From positions 4,516,813-4,580,812 of the forward strand of contig JAGGNK010010892.1 in the NCBI GenBank assembly GCA_017590115.1: DNA of 64,000 bases. Reading direction: 5' to 3'. Each line of letters opens with the position of its first letter. The stretch's first letter is position 1. Both the position numbers and the translations under genes were made by a program. This DNA is from Montifringilla adamsi. Lineage: Eukaryota > Chordata > Aves > Passeriformes > Passeridae. Positions 55,601-64,000 of this stretch are shown here, piece after piece. Under the pieces are notes generated by a model, which saw only the letters and a program-made list of their open reading frames with translations, had not been told where the DNA came from and did not search any database.

Positions 55601-55840
55601 GGCAACTCTGACGAGTCCAAACCAGTGTGAGGGCTGGCCTTTCCTCAGCTCTTGCCAGGCACTGGAATCTGATCACCTTGGCCTGATCCTGCCTGGCACT
55701 GAGCTCCCTCACTGCTCCCTTGGGAGCAGGTCTGTGGATCCCAGCAGCCATCCCAGTCTGCATGCACTGGGTGGGACACCCAGAGCTGAAACCCTGAGCT
55801 GCACAAGCTGGGGGTGCCTGGCCAGCTGGTGAAGTGGACA
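52691..55840. other. Intergenic, one GC-rich patch
   Basis: A CpG-bearing stretch at 53,410-53,560 passes into TTTTAAATCACC-type unique sequence. No repeat family or exon recognised. Confidence 0.4.
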
Positions 55841-55880
55841 AGCTGATGACATGGCACAGGAGTTGATGACATGGCACAGG
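55841..55880. repeat. 20-bp tandem duplication
   Basis: AGCTGATGACATGGCACAGG followed directly by the same 20 bp with one change. Confidence 0.95.
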
Positions 55881-57116
55881 AGCTGCTGGCTGGCTCCCGG
55901 GGTCCTGAGCAGCGAGTTTGCTCCTCTCAGTGAGATGCTGAGAGACCTCATAGAGTCATGCACAGCCCTGATGCACAGCTGCGACTGCTGAGTGGTCACA
56001 CGTCCCTTTTCTGCCTCTCCAGTCACTCACTCTCCCAGCACAGGGCATTTTTTGGGTAATGCAGCACTTACAGTGTCACTGCTTTCTCAGACAATGAAGA
56101 AATGCAGCCAGATGGCCTCTGGAAAACAAATAAGATATTCAAAACAGTATCAGCCTCTTTATGGCTGCAGCAGGCACCCATCAGCTTGAATATACAAACG
56201 AGGAAGATGCGAGATAGTTTCAGGGACAGGATTACAGCTTCTGAGCTGGGCTGGACACCCTCATGCTCAAACATTGGTGTTTGAAGAAAGGGACCAGCAT
56301 GATAAATAATAGCCCAAGATTTTATCACGGAATTATTGCCTGTTTGGGCTTGACAGCCGCTGTGTGCTCTGCCTCCCACCTGCTGAACAGGTCTCATCCC
56401 AGCCATCCCCTCCTCCAGAAGTTTTTGCTCAATGAGATCCCATCCCCTCCCCCTGGACACACTGCCTCTCCTGGCAATGCTGACCACTCACACTGTGCCA
56501 GGAGAAACACTGACCAGCCACCAGGACTGACCTTGGGAAACTCCAGACCTCCCTTCTGGCACCATCTGCCTCGCTCTCCTTTCACTCAGTTCTCACTCTG
56601 TTAATGATGCCTGCACTGAACTTTCTCTTTTCCTTGTTTGGAAAACCAGTTCCCAGCAAAGGAAGCAGGCAGGGTGCTCTGGCCTGCCCTGTGAGAGAAA
56701 TCCTTTATCTTATTTCTCACTCATTTCTATGACAGTAATGACTTTTTTTCAGCATTTTTAGAGCTACAAATACCTGTGAGATGAGAGATTTCCAAACAAC
56801 GTTCCCTCTTGCTTTTGTGTTTGCTGTTCTTTGATCAAAGCCATTAATCCTTGCCACAGATCTGCCCTCACTGTAGAGGAAATGGAAGGACAGAGCTGGT
56901 GTGGGAACTGGGAAGGGGCAGCAATGGGGTGAGGAAGAGGCAGGACAAGGCTGTGGGGAGCAAGGCTGGCCATACATCTTTGCCTGACAGAACTTGCTCC
57001 ACCCAGGGCCACAGCCATCAGCTGAGACCTTCGCTCCCTCCAGCTCAGCAGCCTGCAGCCCCCTATGTCTGTTGGTTTTGTTCGGGGGGACTCCAGGCTA
57101 TGAGGTCTCATAAAAT
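55881..57116. other. Intergenic, nothing recognised
   Basis: No recognised repeat or coding homology. Confidence 0.45.
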
Positions 57117-57612
57117 GAGAGAATCAGAGTGAGTTTGGGTTGGAGGGACCTTAAAGATCATCTCATTCTCATCATGGGCAGGGACACCTTCCACCACCCC
57201 AGGCTGCTCCAAGCCCTGTCCAACCTGGCCTTGGGCACTGCCAGGGATCCAGGGGCAGCCACAGCTGCTCTGGGCACCCTGTGCCAGGGCCTCAGCACCC
57301 TCAGACGGAAAGATTTTTTCCCAATATCCCAATCTAAACCTGTTTTCTTTCAGTTTGAAGCCATTCCCCATTGTTCTGTCCCTCCAAGCCCTTGTGAACA
57401 GTCTCTCTTCATCTTTCTTGCAGGCTCCCTTCAGGTACTGAAAGGACACCGTTAGCTCACTCTGAAGCCTCTCTTTTCCAGGCTGAACAATCCCAGCTCT
57501 CTCAGCCTTTCCTCATAGCAGAGCTGCTCCATCCCTCTGATCACCTTGGTCTGGACCTGATCACTCCTCTGGACTCACTCCAACAGCTCCATGTCCCTCC
57601 TGTCCATGCTGT
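57117..57612 (-). mobile_element. CR1 LINE, longest reverse copy in the window
   Basis: About 500 bp of reverse CR1: TTTGGGTTGGAGGGACCTTA, AGGCTGCTCCAAGCCCTGTC, AGTTTGAAGCCATTCCCCAT, CTTCTTGCAGGCTCCCTTCAGG-type block, CAGGCTGAACAATCCCAGCT, GAGCTGCTCCATCCCTCTGA and CTCCAACAGCTCCATGTCCC. Homology fades after 57,612. Frameshifts and stops show it is dead. Confidence 0.93.
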
Positions 57613-60364
57613 TCCCTTTGGTAGAACTTCTGCATGAGCTGAAGGATGGGGACCAAACCCAGAATGGTGCTTCTCATCAGTGCTCAGGTAGGGGTAAGGA
57701 TGTGGCAGGACAGCAAACAGAACTGAAAAAACTCCATCCTCAAAGCACAGCTCACTCAGCATGGCACGAGCTGAGCTGTGAGATGGCAGCAAATAACCAG
57801 AGCAGAGGCCAAGCACCTGCTCATACAGCAAGCACCATTCCCTGTGCACCTGATAGAGAATTCACCATGGAAAAAGTGTCTGTGACCCAACTGCCTGATA
57901 TCCAATTCAATGTTCTGAAGAGGGTGGGAGCACCTCTTGACTTTTGAAGGGCATGTATGAATATTTTGGTTTTTTACTGGCTATAGATACATATCCTGTA
58001 TAGTGGCTGTGTATTTATAGTCCTAAAAATGCTGTTTGCAAAACTGTAGCTGCTCACTGGGGTGTGATAGATGCATATAAATACTGAGACATATATATCT
58101 GTTATATATCTACCTCTCCAGCATGTGTGTCCCCACACATTGCACTCAGCTAAGTCTTTTTCTTGTCCCAAATACATGATGTGTTCAAGTGATAAAAAGA
58201 AAAGGGTTCCAAATGAGGTCCACATGCCTGTAGAGTCTCTTCTCTCATCCACCAGCCTATTTCAAGGACATACAGCAGCATCAGCTGAGTGAACAGGTGT
58301 TGCTCGGTTGGACGCAGCACAGAAATCCAGACTCATAAAGCCTGGGTGGGTTTTTTTCTCTTGGAGCAAATAAACCCTGCTCTGTCTAGCAATGTACCAG
58401 CAGAGGAAAAATTGCATCTGACACCTACATTTGATGGCTGTTGTTCCTTCCAGAGCAGGAGACAAGCTCAGCTCTCTGTATGGCTTAAAATCTGGGGAGG
58501 TGGAGGTGGGGAAGGAGAGATCCCTGCAGGGCAGGGTGTGCAGAGGGTGTCTCCTGTGCTGCCCTTGCTCCCAGAACATCAGGCTCTGGAGCTCATCCTC
58601 CCTTTAAGACCATGCCCCCATCTCACCCATGACCAGGCACCACTCATCTGAGAGCACAGAGATCCCACTCCCTGCTCACACCATTTCCTCTCCCTGGAAG
58701 ACACTTGCTGGAGGAGCAGCAGGATGGCTTCATTTCAACCATGACCCTGCTTCTGTGGGGAAGTGATATAAACTTATGGAAATGTGCCTAAAACTGCTGT
58801 CCTAAGCAGCTACACCCTTCATCAGCATTGAGGCCTGCCAGACCAAGCTTCCTGTGTACCTTTTCTTGGTATTCCAGGAGTATTATTTAGACAACTCTCT
58901 CCTCTCTGGGGTTTCCAAAGAAGCTGTTCCATCTTTAGAAATCAAGCAGCAATGCAGACCCTATCATGAAGCTGCCCTGTGCCCTTCATGGCTTCACCTT
59001 GGGCACCATCAAAGCTGTGGAAGAGAAAAGAAGATGAAAATACATTTGCTGCTCCTTCAAAGCTTTCCCCAGCACATCCGAGTGCTCTGCTTTGCTCTCC
59101 CAGTCCTCATCACCCTCTCCTCAAGCTGAGCAGTGACACTTCACGCCAGGGCTTGTCTCTCAGGGTTGTGGTGCTCTGGAGGGATGGGACATGGAGCAGG
59201 GCAGCAAGAGCCCCACACTGTCACCACAGCAGTTCCATCTCCTGTGCCCTCAGCACAAAGAGTGCTCTGGCCTGGGTGAGCCTCAGGGAGATGCCAGGCT
59301 GTGACTGGCACATTCAGGTGTCTTGGGAAGCTGCTTCCATCACCGTGGGCTCTGAAGGAGCCCAGCCTGCCACTCTCCAAGGAGCTTCACAGGCTTTAAA
59401 GACCAGCTAAATAAAAACAAAGCCCTTATCAGCGCCCCACACAATGGCCCTTTCTGCTTGACCGGTGTCAAGCTGGCTCCATCGAGGCTGTAGATGACAC
59501 AGAAATGAAGTGGTGGCAAACACAGGCCAGAGCCAAGCTGCAGCCAGCGCGGCAGGAGATAAGAGCAGCGCGGAGGATGCGGGCTCTGGCAGAGAGGGGC
59601 CAGGGGGCAGGAAAAGCCACAAAGTTAAAACCAAGACAATGGGACTGCATGGATGGCCATGTCGTTCTAGTGCAAATTTGGATCTGCTCCATCCTGGGAC
59701 ATCTGGGCCCAAGAGATGCCTGTTCCTGGCCAGCAAACTCCAACGGAGCCTGTGGCTGGCTGAGCATCAGCAGTGAAACACTGCTGAGCTCAGGGCTGGG
59801 CTGGCCAGGGGCTGCTGCCAGCAACCACCAGCCCAGAGCTGGGGCAGGACAAACCAGTTTGCCGGGAGCATGGTCCTACTGGAAACAGCAGTCCTGACCC
59901 GTGTGCCCTTTCGTCCCCGAGGAGGCCTCACAGATCTCAATGCCTTGATTAAACAGGCAGTGACTTGAGGCCATGGACAGTGCCTTAGAGCAGCCAGGCT
60001 GGATCTCCTGCCACATCCCAAGAGCTCTCTTTCACTGGAGCAAGCTCTTCCTAGGCTGAAGCAGGGCATCCATAGCCACACTGGTACCAGCATGACTTGG
60101 TAACTGGTGAAGACATCTCCCTCGGGCAGGAGACCGGGTCCTGGCCCTGCTTCCAGGACCACATACATATTTTATTGCTGGGAAGGGAAACCCTAGCTAT
60201 AACCCAATTTACAGGCACATATCTCCCTCCTACAGCTACTCCCAAGTATTTTGGGGCATTCCTGACCTAGCTGGCATATTTTCAGCTTGCCAGAGAACAC
60301 CTAAAATGGCAAATCCCTCCAGGATGGGAGCAAGCTGTGCTTCATTTTCAGATGCTGATTGGAC
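57613..60364. other. Intergenic, nothing recognised
   Basis: AT-rich at 57,950-58,150. No conserved peptide, CR1 or LTR found. Confidence 0.45.
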
Positions 60365-60578
60365 TTCATCATAAAGGAAAGGTTCTTCCCCAGAGGTGCT
60401 GGCACTGCCCAGGCTCCCCAGGGAATGGGCACGGCCCCGAGGCTGCCAGAGCTCCAGGAGCGTTGAGACAGCGCTGCCAGGGGTGCCCAGGATGGGGTTG
60501 TTGGGGGCTCTGGGCAGGGCTGGGGCTGGGCTGGGTGATCCTGGGGGTCCAGCTCAGGATATTCCATGATTCTACGAG
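60365..60578 (+). mobile_element. CR1 LINE 3' segment
   Basis: Forward tail of the subfamily with GAGGTGCTGGCACTGCCCAG, GCTGCCAGAGCTCCAGGAG and CTGGGTGATCCTGGGGGTCC, ending GATATTCCATGATTCTA. Confidence 0.88.
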
Positions 60579-60789
60579 ACTGCAGCCTTGACAAACCCTG
60601 AATAGGAGTCTCAGGCTATCAGTGAAGTTCTCGTGATCCCAGACTCTGGCATTTCCCTGTTTTGAGGTATCCATGCAGTGAAAGCTTTGGCTTGTAGGAG
60701 AGGAAACACATCTCACCTTTGCCAAGGATGTCTGACTGCAGCATGACTCCCTGGGACAGAGCAAAACCACTTTGGTAACAACACCTTGC

Positions 60790-61121
60790 GGCAGCAGCTC
60801 TCTCCACAGAGAGCAACAGCCACACAACTTCCCCAAGCACTGTCCTGGGGAAAGCTGTGAGAAGATCAGAGAAAAGAATGAGAAGCAATTCTTATCTCCA
60901 CTTGCTGCACCTGTGGTTGTAAACATGTAGAATGTGTTATGGAGATTTGTTTACCAAAGGGTGATTTCTTAATTGGCCAGTGGTGATGGTGTTTGGATTT
61001 CAAGGACCAATTAGGTCAAAACTGTATCAGACTGTAAGAGTGATGGGTTTCTCAATAAGTATAGTGTAATAAAGTGATGGATCATCCTTCTGGAATCATG
61101 GAGTCAGTGCTAATCATTACC
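60790..61121. mobile_element. LTR-like repeat, family 3 copy B
   Basis: Inverse of copy A. The order on the plus strand is CAGCAGCTCTCTCC, AGAAGATCAGAGAAAAGAAT, CCAGTGGTGATGGTGTTTGG, TTCTGGAATCATGGAGTCAG. Similarity to copy A is high enough that both are recent members of one family. It sits just left of the ~60-bp minisatellite. Confidence 0.68.
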
Positions 61122-61187
61122 CAGCTGGGGACGTCATGCTACGACACACCTGAGGGGCTGGGGCTGGGCTGGGGACAAACCTATCCG

Positions 61188-61723
61188 TCCTCAGGTATTG
61201 TAATACTTTGGGGGTACAGGTATTGTAAAACATTTGGCCTTATGTGCGCAGGTATTTTAACATCTTTTGGGGGTGTACAGGTATTGTAGCACTTTTGAGG
61301 ATGTGTTTACAGGTATTTTAACATCTTTTGGGGGTGTACAGGGATTTTGGCACCTTTTGGGGATAAGTATACAGGAATTTTAACATATTTTGGGGGTGTA
61401 TAGGTACTGTAGCACCTTTGGGAATGTGTGTATAGGAATTGTTACACCTTTGGGGTTGTACAGGCATTGTAGCACTTTTGGGGATGTGTATACAGGAATT
61501 TTAACATCTTTTGGGGGCGTACAGGTATTGTAGCACCTTTTGGGAGTGTACAGGAATGTTAATATCTTTTGGGGGTGTACAGGTACTGTAGCACCTTTGG
61601 GGATGTGTATACAGGAGTTTTAACACCTCTGGGACTATGTACAGGTACTGCAGCATCTTTGGGTATGTGTGTACAGGAATTTTAACACCTTTGGGGTTGT
61701 GTACAGGTATTGTTACACCTTGA
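61188..61723. repeat. ~60-bp minisatellite against the CBFA2T2 CpG island
   Basis: About nine copies of a ~60-bp dimer. One half reads roughly TACAGGTATTGTAGCACC then TTTGGGGATGTGTA; the other TACAGGAATTTTAACATC then TTTTGGGGGTG. Copies differ by substitutions and small indels and the last merges directly with the CpG island. It is T/G-rich on the plus strand. Half-units alternate in order, so the dimer amplified after the halves diverged. Confidence 0.92.
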
Positions 61724-61724
61724 G

Positions 61725-62060
61725 AGGAGCCGGAGAGCTCCGGGGAGGTGTGGCATGCGGCCCATCGGCTCTGTGAAGGTCACAGCCCACCACCGGCCGC
61801 AGCGGAGCGCAAATCCCCGCAGAGCCCCGCCGCCCTCCCCGGCCTGGCCGCCCGGCTCGGGGCGGGCCGGGGGAGGCCGCGCCCCGCTCTCGTCACGGCG
61901 GGGGCCGGGCCGGGCCGGGCAGGAGGCGCCGAGGATCCGGGCCATGGTGGGGATCCCGGGAAGCTGCCAGTGTAAGAGCCGGGAGCGAGGAGCGGGCGGG
62001 AGGCAGCGCCGGGCCGGGGAGAGCGGGCCGCGGGCGGGGGACCCGCGCTTTGTATCGCAG
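61725..62060 (+). promoter_or_regulatory. CBFA2T2: CpG island, probable CBFA2T2 promoter and first-exon region
   Basis: Very CpG-dense, with GGGCGGGCCGGGGG and repeated GGGCC blocks, beginning abruptly where the ~60-bp minisatellite ends. It lies about 24 kb upstream of SNTA1 and faces away from it, the place and direction of CBFA2T2 relative to SNTA1 in mammals. No TATA box. Assignment to CBFA2T2 is by synteny from memory; the promoter call itself rests on composition. Confidence 0.6.
61944..61971 (+). CDS. CBFA2T2: Candidate CBFA2T2 (MTGR1) first coding exon
   Basis: ATG at 61944 in a strong context (GGGCCATGG) encodes MVGIPGSCQ and reaches a GTAAGA donor at 61972, leaving one base (T) in phase 1. 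An alternative MTGR1 isoform start beginning MVG is known in mammals as far as I recall, which makes this attractive. The exon's last bases, CAGT, are not a standard donor context. A direct join to a downstream exon beginning AG would create TAG, so another exon between them, or translation from a downstream ATG, may be required. MTGR1 is a nuclear ETO-family co-repressor (family knowledge). Confidence 0.38.
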
Positions 62061-63180
62061 CTGTAATTGCACCTCTGATTAATGTGTGTTTATCTCCGTG
62101 CGGGTTCATTGCCCCGGAGTGTGGGCCTGGCGACCCCCAGCCGCAAGGCCAGCCCGGCAGTGCCCGGGTTTGTGCGGGATTTCCAGGCTGGAGGGGTTTC
62201 GGAACAAGGGGTGCAGCCCCCCCGGCGGGGCTGGGGCGGCAGTGCCCGGCCTCGGTGCTGCGGCCAACGCGGGCTTGCAGCCGCCTGGCACTGCCCGCAT
62301 TGCCGGCCCAGCACCGGAACACCTCCCTGGGGTGTCTGGGACACTTCGTGGAAACACCCACAGTGAAATACCCACGGCAGAGCTGGGCGCGAGTGTTTCC
62401 CGTGCTGCAAACTGCGGGCACACAGCGACCTGGCACCCGTGTGTGCGAGTCCTGCGCACATAAATCCTGCTCCTCTCCTCCGTGGAGCTGGGAGCGTGGC
62501 TGTCCAAAGCTCCATATGCGTTAATTTCCCCAAAATCCCGGGTTTGTTGCCAGAAGTGTTGTGCCCTCTGAAAGCTTTGGGGTTGGCAGGAGAGCACGTG
62601 GTGCCTCTCACCGTGGTTCAGCCTCCCGAGCGTATTGTGGCCCGTGCTTGTTTGTGCGCGATTGGGATGGGAATTGAGCCATCCTGGATGGGGAGCGAGC
62701 AGCCATGGAGCCGGGATGTCTGTGTGTAGCAATGGCCATCGCACGTGGGCTGGATCACGGCCTCAGGGTGACTCTGTGGGTAAGTCATTGCTCAGGAAAG
62801 GGAGAAAAGCAGTTAAAAGAACATCCCAAAGCTCAGGAAATTCAGGAATCTTAAAATGAAGTGTGATTGCTCATGGGGAAGCAGTGTAAAGATAGAAGCT
62901 GATGCTAATGTGGAAACCACTCTGAAACCTGCATTCCCGATATGGAGAAGGAATTACCAAGTGACAGAAGTTGGTTTTATACTTTGTGGTGCTGCCTAGG
63001 GCAGAATGTGTGGAGATGATGGGGTGAGGCAGTTGGAAATATATCAGTGTGTGGAGGCGTGTGGAGTTTAGCCAGCCGGTATCCCAGGTGCCTGGAGAGC
63101 ACCGTGGTGGCAGAGCCGTGTCCATGTCCACGTGGCTTTGGAGAGCCCGGGCACCTGGCTCCTGACCTTCATCTTGTCAG
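62061..63180. other. Probable CBFA2T2 first intron, nothing else recognised
   Basis: GC-rich on the left, falling off by 62,900. No conserved peptide, CR1 tail or LTR recognised. Open frames here lack homology and are ascribed to GC content. Confidence 0.45.
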
Positions 63181-63213
63181 CTCTGAAGAAAAGGCCCCAC
63201 AGAAGGAGCTCGG
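63181..63213 (+). other. Possible 33-bp cassette exon of the CBFA2T2 5' region
   Basis: A CTGAC branch-point-like motif and CTTCATCTTGTCAG acceptor precede CTCTGAAGAAAAGGCCCCAC and the segment ends CGG|GTGAGA, a good donor. Entered in phase 1 from the candidate exon at 61,944 it stays open, reading S LKKRPHRRSS, and leaves again in phase 1 with a G. Purely a sequence-signal prediction; no homology supports the peptide. Confidence 0.2.
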
Positions 63214-63769
63214 GTGAGATCGTGTGCTTTAACCCTGCTGTACAAAGTCTGTGCCCAGTCTCCTTTCCCCAGGCTCCCTTTGAAGTCACATCAGAGAAAC
63301 AGGCACTGCTAAGGGTGATTCATCTCTCCAGGCTTAGACACCTCTCTCTGAATGAGACAAATTCCTCACTGGAGGTGCCTGGGCTTTTTCATTGACTGCA
63401 AGGAGAGTCCAGGAGAGCCCGGCTTAGGCTTCGGTAGTGAGGAGCTGGATGAAACAAATCCCACCCAGTGTGTCTGCTCGTGGTGCAGCTCAGTGGTGTG
63501 TGCAGAGACTGGTCACATTCCCCCCCTGCTTCCCTCAGACTGAGCGCAGGGAGGAGAGTCAGACCGTTGAAATCCTGCTCAAAATATTTGAAGCTAAGGG
63601 AGACAGGGGTCTTGTGCCTCCATCACAGCTTCAGGGTGGGTACATGAATCCGGTTGCTCTCAGCTGTGACATTTCATGCAACATGGGACAAGTTCTTTGA
63701 ATATTTCATTGGATCCTGGCAGGAATGTATGGATGTGTATATGGCTGTTGAATTTTGCAATATTAAAGC
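63214..63769. other. Unassigned sequence left of the terminal CR1
   Basis: Follows the possible cassette exon and would be intronic if CBFA2T2 starts at 61.9 kb. No conserved peptide, tandem repeat or LTR recognised on either strand. Confidence 0.4.
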
Positions 63770-64000
63770 ATTTCTGAAATTAGGAAGAAATTCCTTCCTG
63801 TGTGGGTGCTGAGGCCCTGGCACAGGGTGCCTACAGCAGCTGAGGCTGCCCCTGGATCCCTGGCAGTGCCCAAGGCCAGGGTGGACAGGGCTGGGAGCAG
63901 CTTGGGATAGTGGAAGGTGTCCCTGCCATGGCAGGGGGTGGAACAAGGTGGTCTTTCAGGTTCTTTGCAGCCCAAACCAGTCTGTTATTCTGTGATTAGG
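63770..64000 (+). mobile_element. CR1 LINE 3' segment at the window end
   Basis: Forward tail: AAATTAGGAAGAAATTCCTT, CCCTGGCACAGGGTGCCTAC, GGATCCCTGGCAGTGCCCAA to GTCTGTTATTCTGTGATTAGG at the last base. Complete 3' end. It would lie in the first intron of CBFA2T2 if that gene starts at 61.9 kb. Confidence 0.92.

Noticed and set aside
61682..61945. Minus-strand frame over the CpG island as a gene
   Set aside because: GC-rich shadow frame without conserved residues; the splice donor and initiation context favour the plus strand.
155..64000. Active CR1 element
   Set aside because: Every copy is a short 5'-truncated tail, and none contains an intact reverse transcriptase frame.

Overview
The window looks like a piece of a bird genome, probably a passerine, on a GC-rich chromosome orthologous to mammalian 20q11. 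Three things point there. About twenty 5'-truncated CR1 LINE tails lie in both orientations. Solo LTRs of avian endogenous retrovirus families are present. The one certain gene is a compact vertebrate gene with eight exons. The taxon is inferred from repeat families and protein similarity recalled from memory; no search was run.

Layout. Positions 1-25,000 are intergenic: CR1 tails, four solo LTRs (three of one family), two LTR-like copies, microsatellites, a 12-bp minisatellite and a striking 1.2-kb pentamer array at 13,286-14,485. Positions 25,000-37,867 hold the whole alpha-1-syntrophin gene (SNTA1) on the minus strand. Its eight coding exons join without a frame break into a 488-residue protein. 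Its start lies in a CpG- and GC-box-rich repeat that runs to about 38,460, followed by a degenerate ~52-bp repeat to about 39,165. Positions 39,166-61,180 are again intergenic, with CR1 tails, GC-rich patches, AT-rich stretches and an LTR-like copy. A ~60-bp minisatellite (61,188-61,723) runs straight into a CpG island (61,725-62,060) with an ATG in a strong initiation context and a splice donor. By synteny with mammals (SNTA1 and CBFA2T2 divergent neighbours) this is probably the 5' end of CBFA2T2 (MTGR1) on the plus strand; the rest of that gene would lie to the right.

How it works together. SNTA1 encodes a cytoplasmic adaptor of the dystrophin complex. CBFA2T2, if correctly placed, encodes a nuclear co-repressor. 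The two are simply divergent neighbours about 24 kb apart with no sign of shared function. CDK5RAP1, which follows SNTA1 in mammals, was not recognised in the 25 kb downstream.

No previously undescribed gene system is evident. The most unusual objects are (1) an error-free 29-copy, 35-bp higher-order repeat built from two pentamers, with no T on the plus strand and one G-quadruplex motif per unit on the minus strand; (2) repeat arrays directly against both gene starts; (3) a CpG-rich TATA/E-box/MEF2-like cluster inside SNTA1 intron 2; (4) a possible 33-bp exon in the CBFA2T2 5' region; (5) a perfect 14-bp-stem hairpin at 18,930-18,972.
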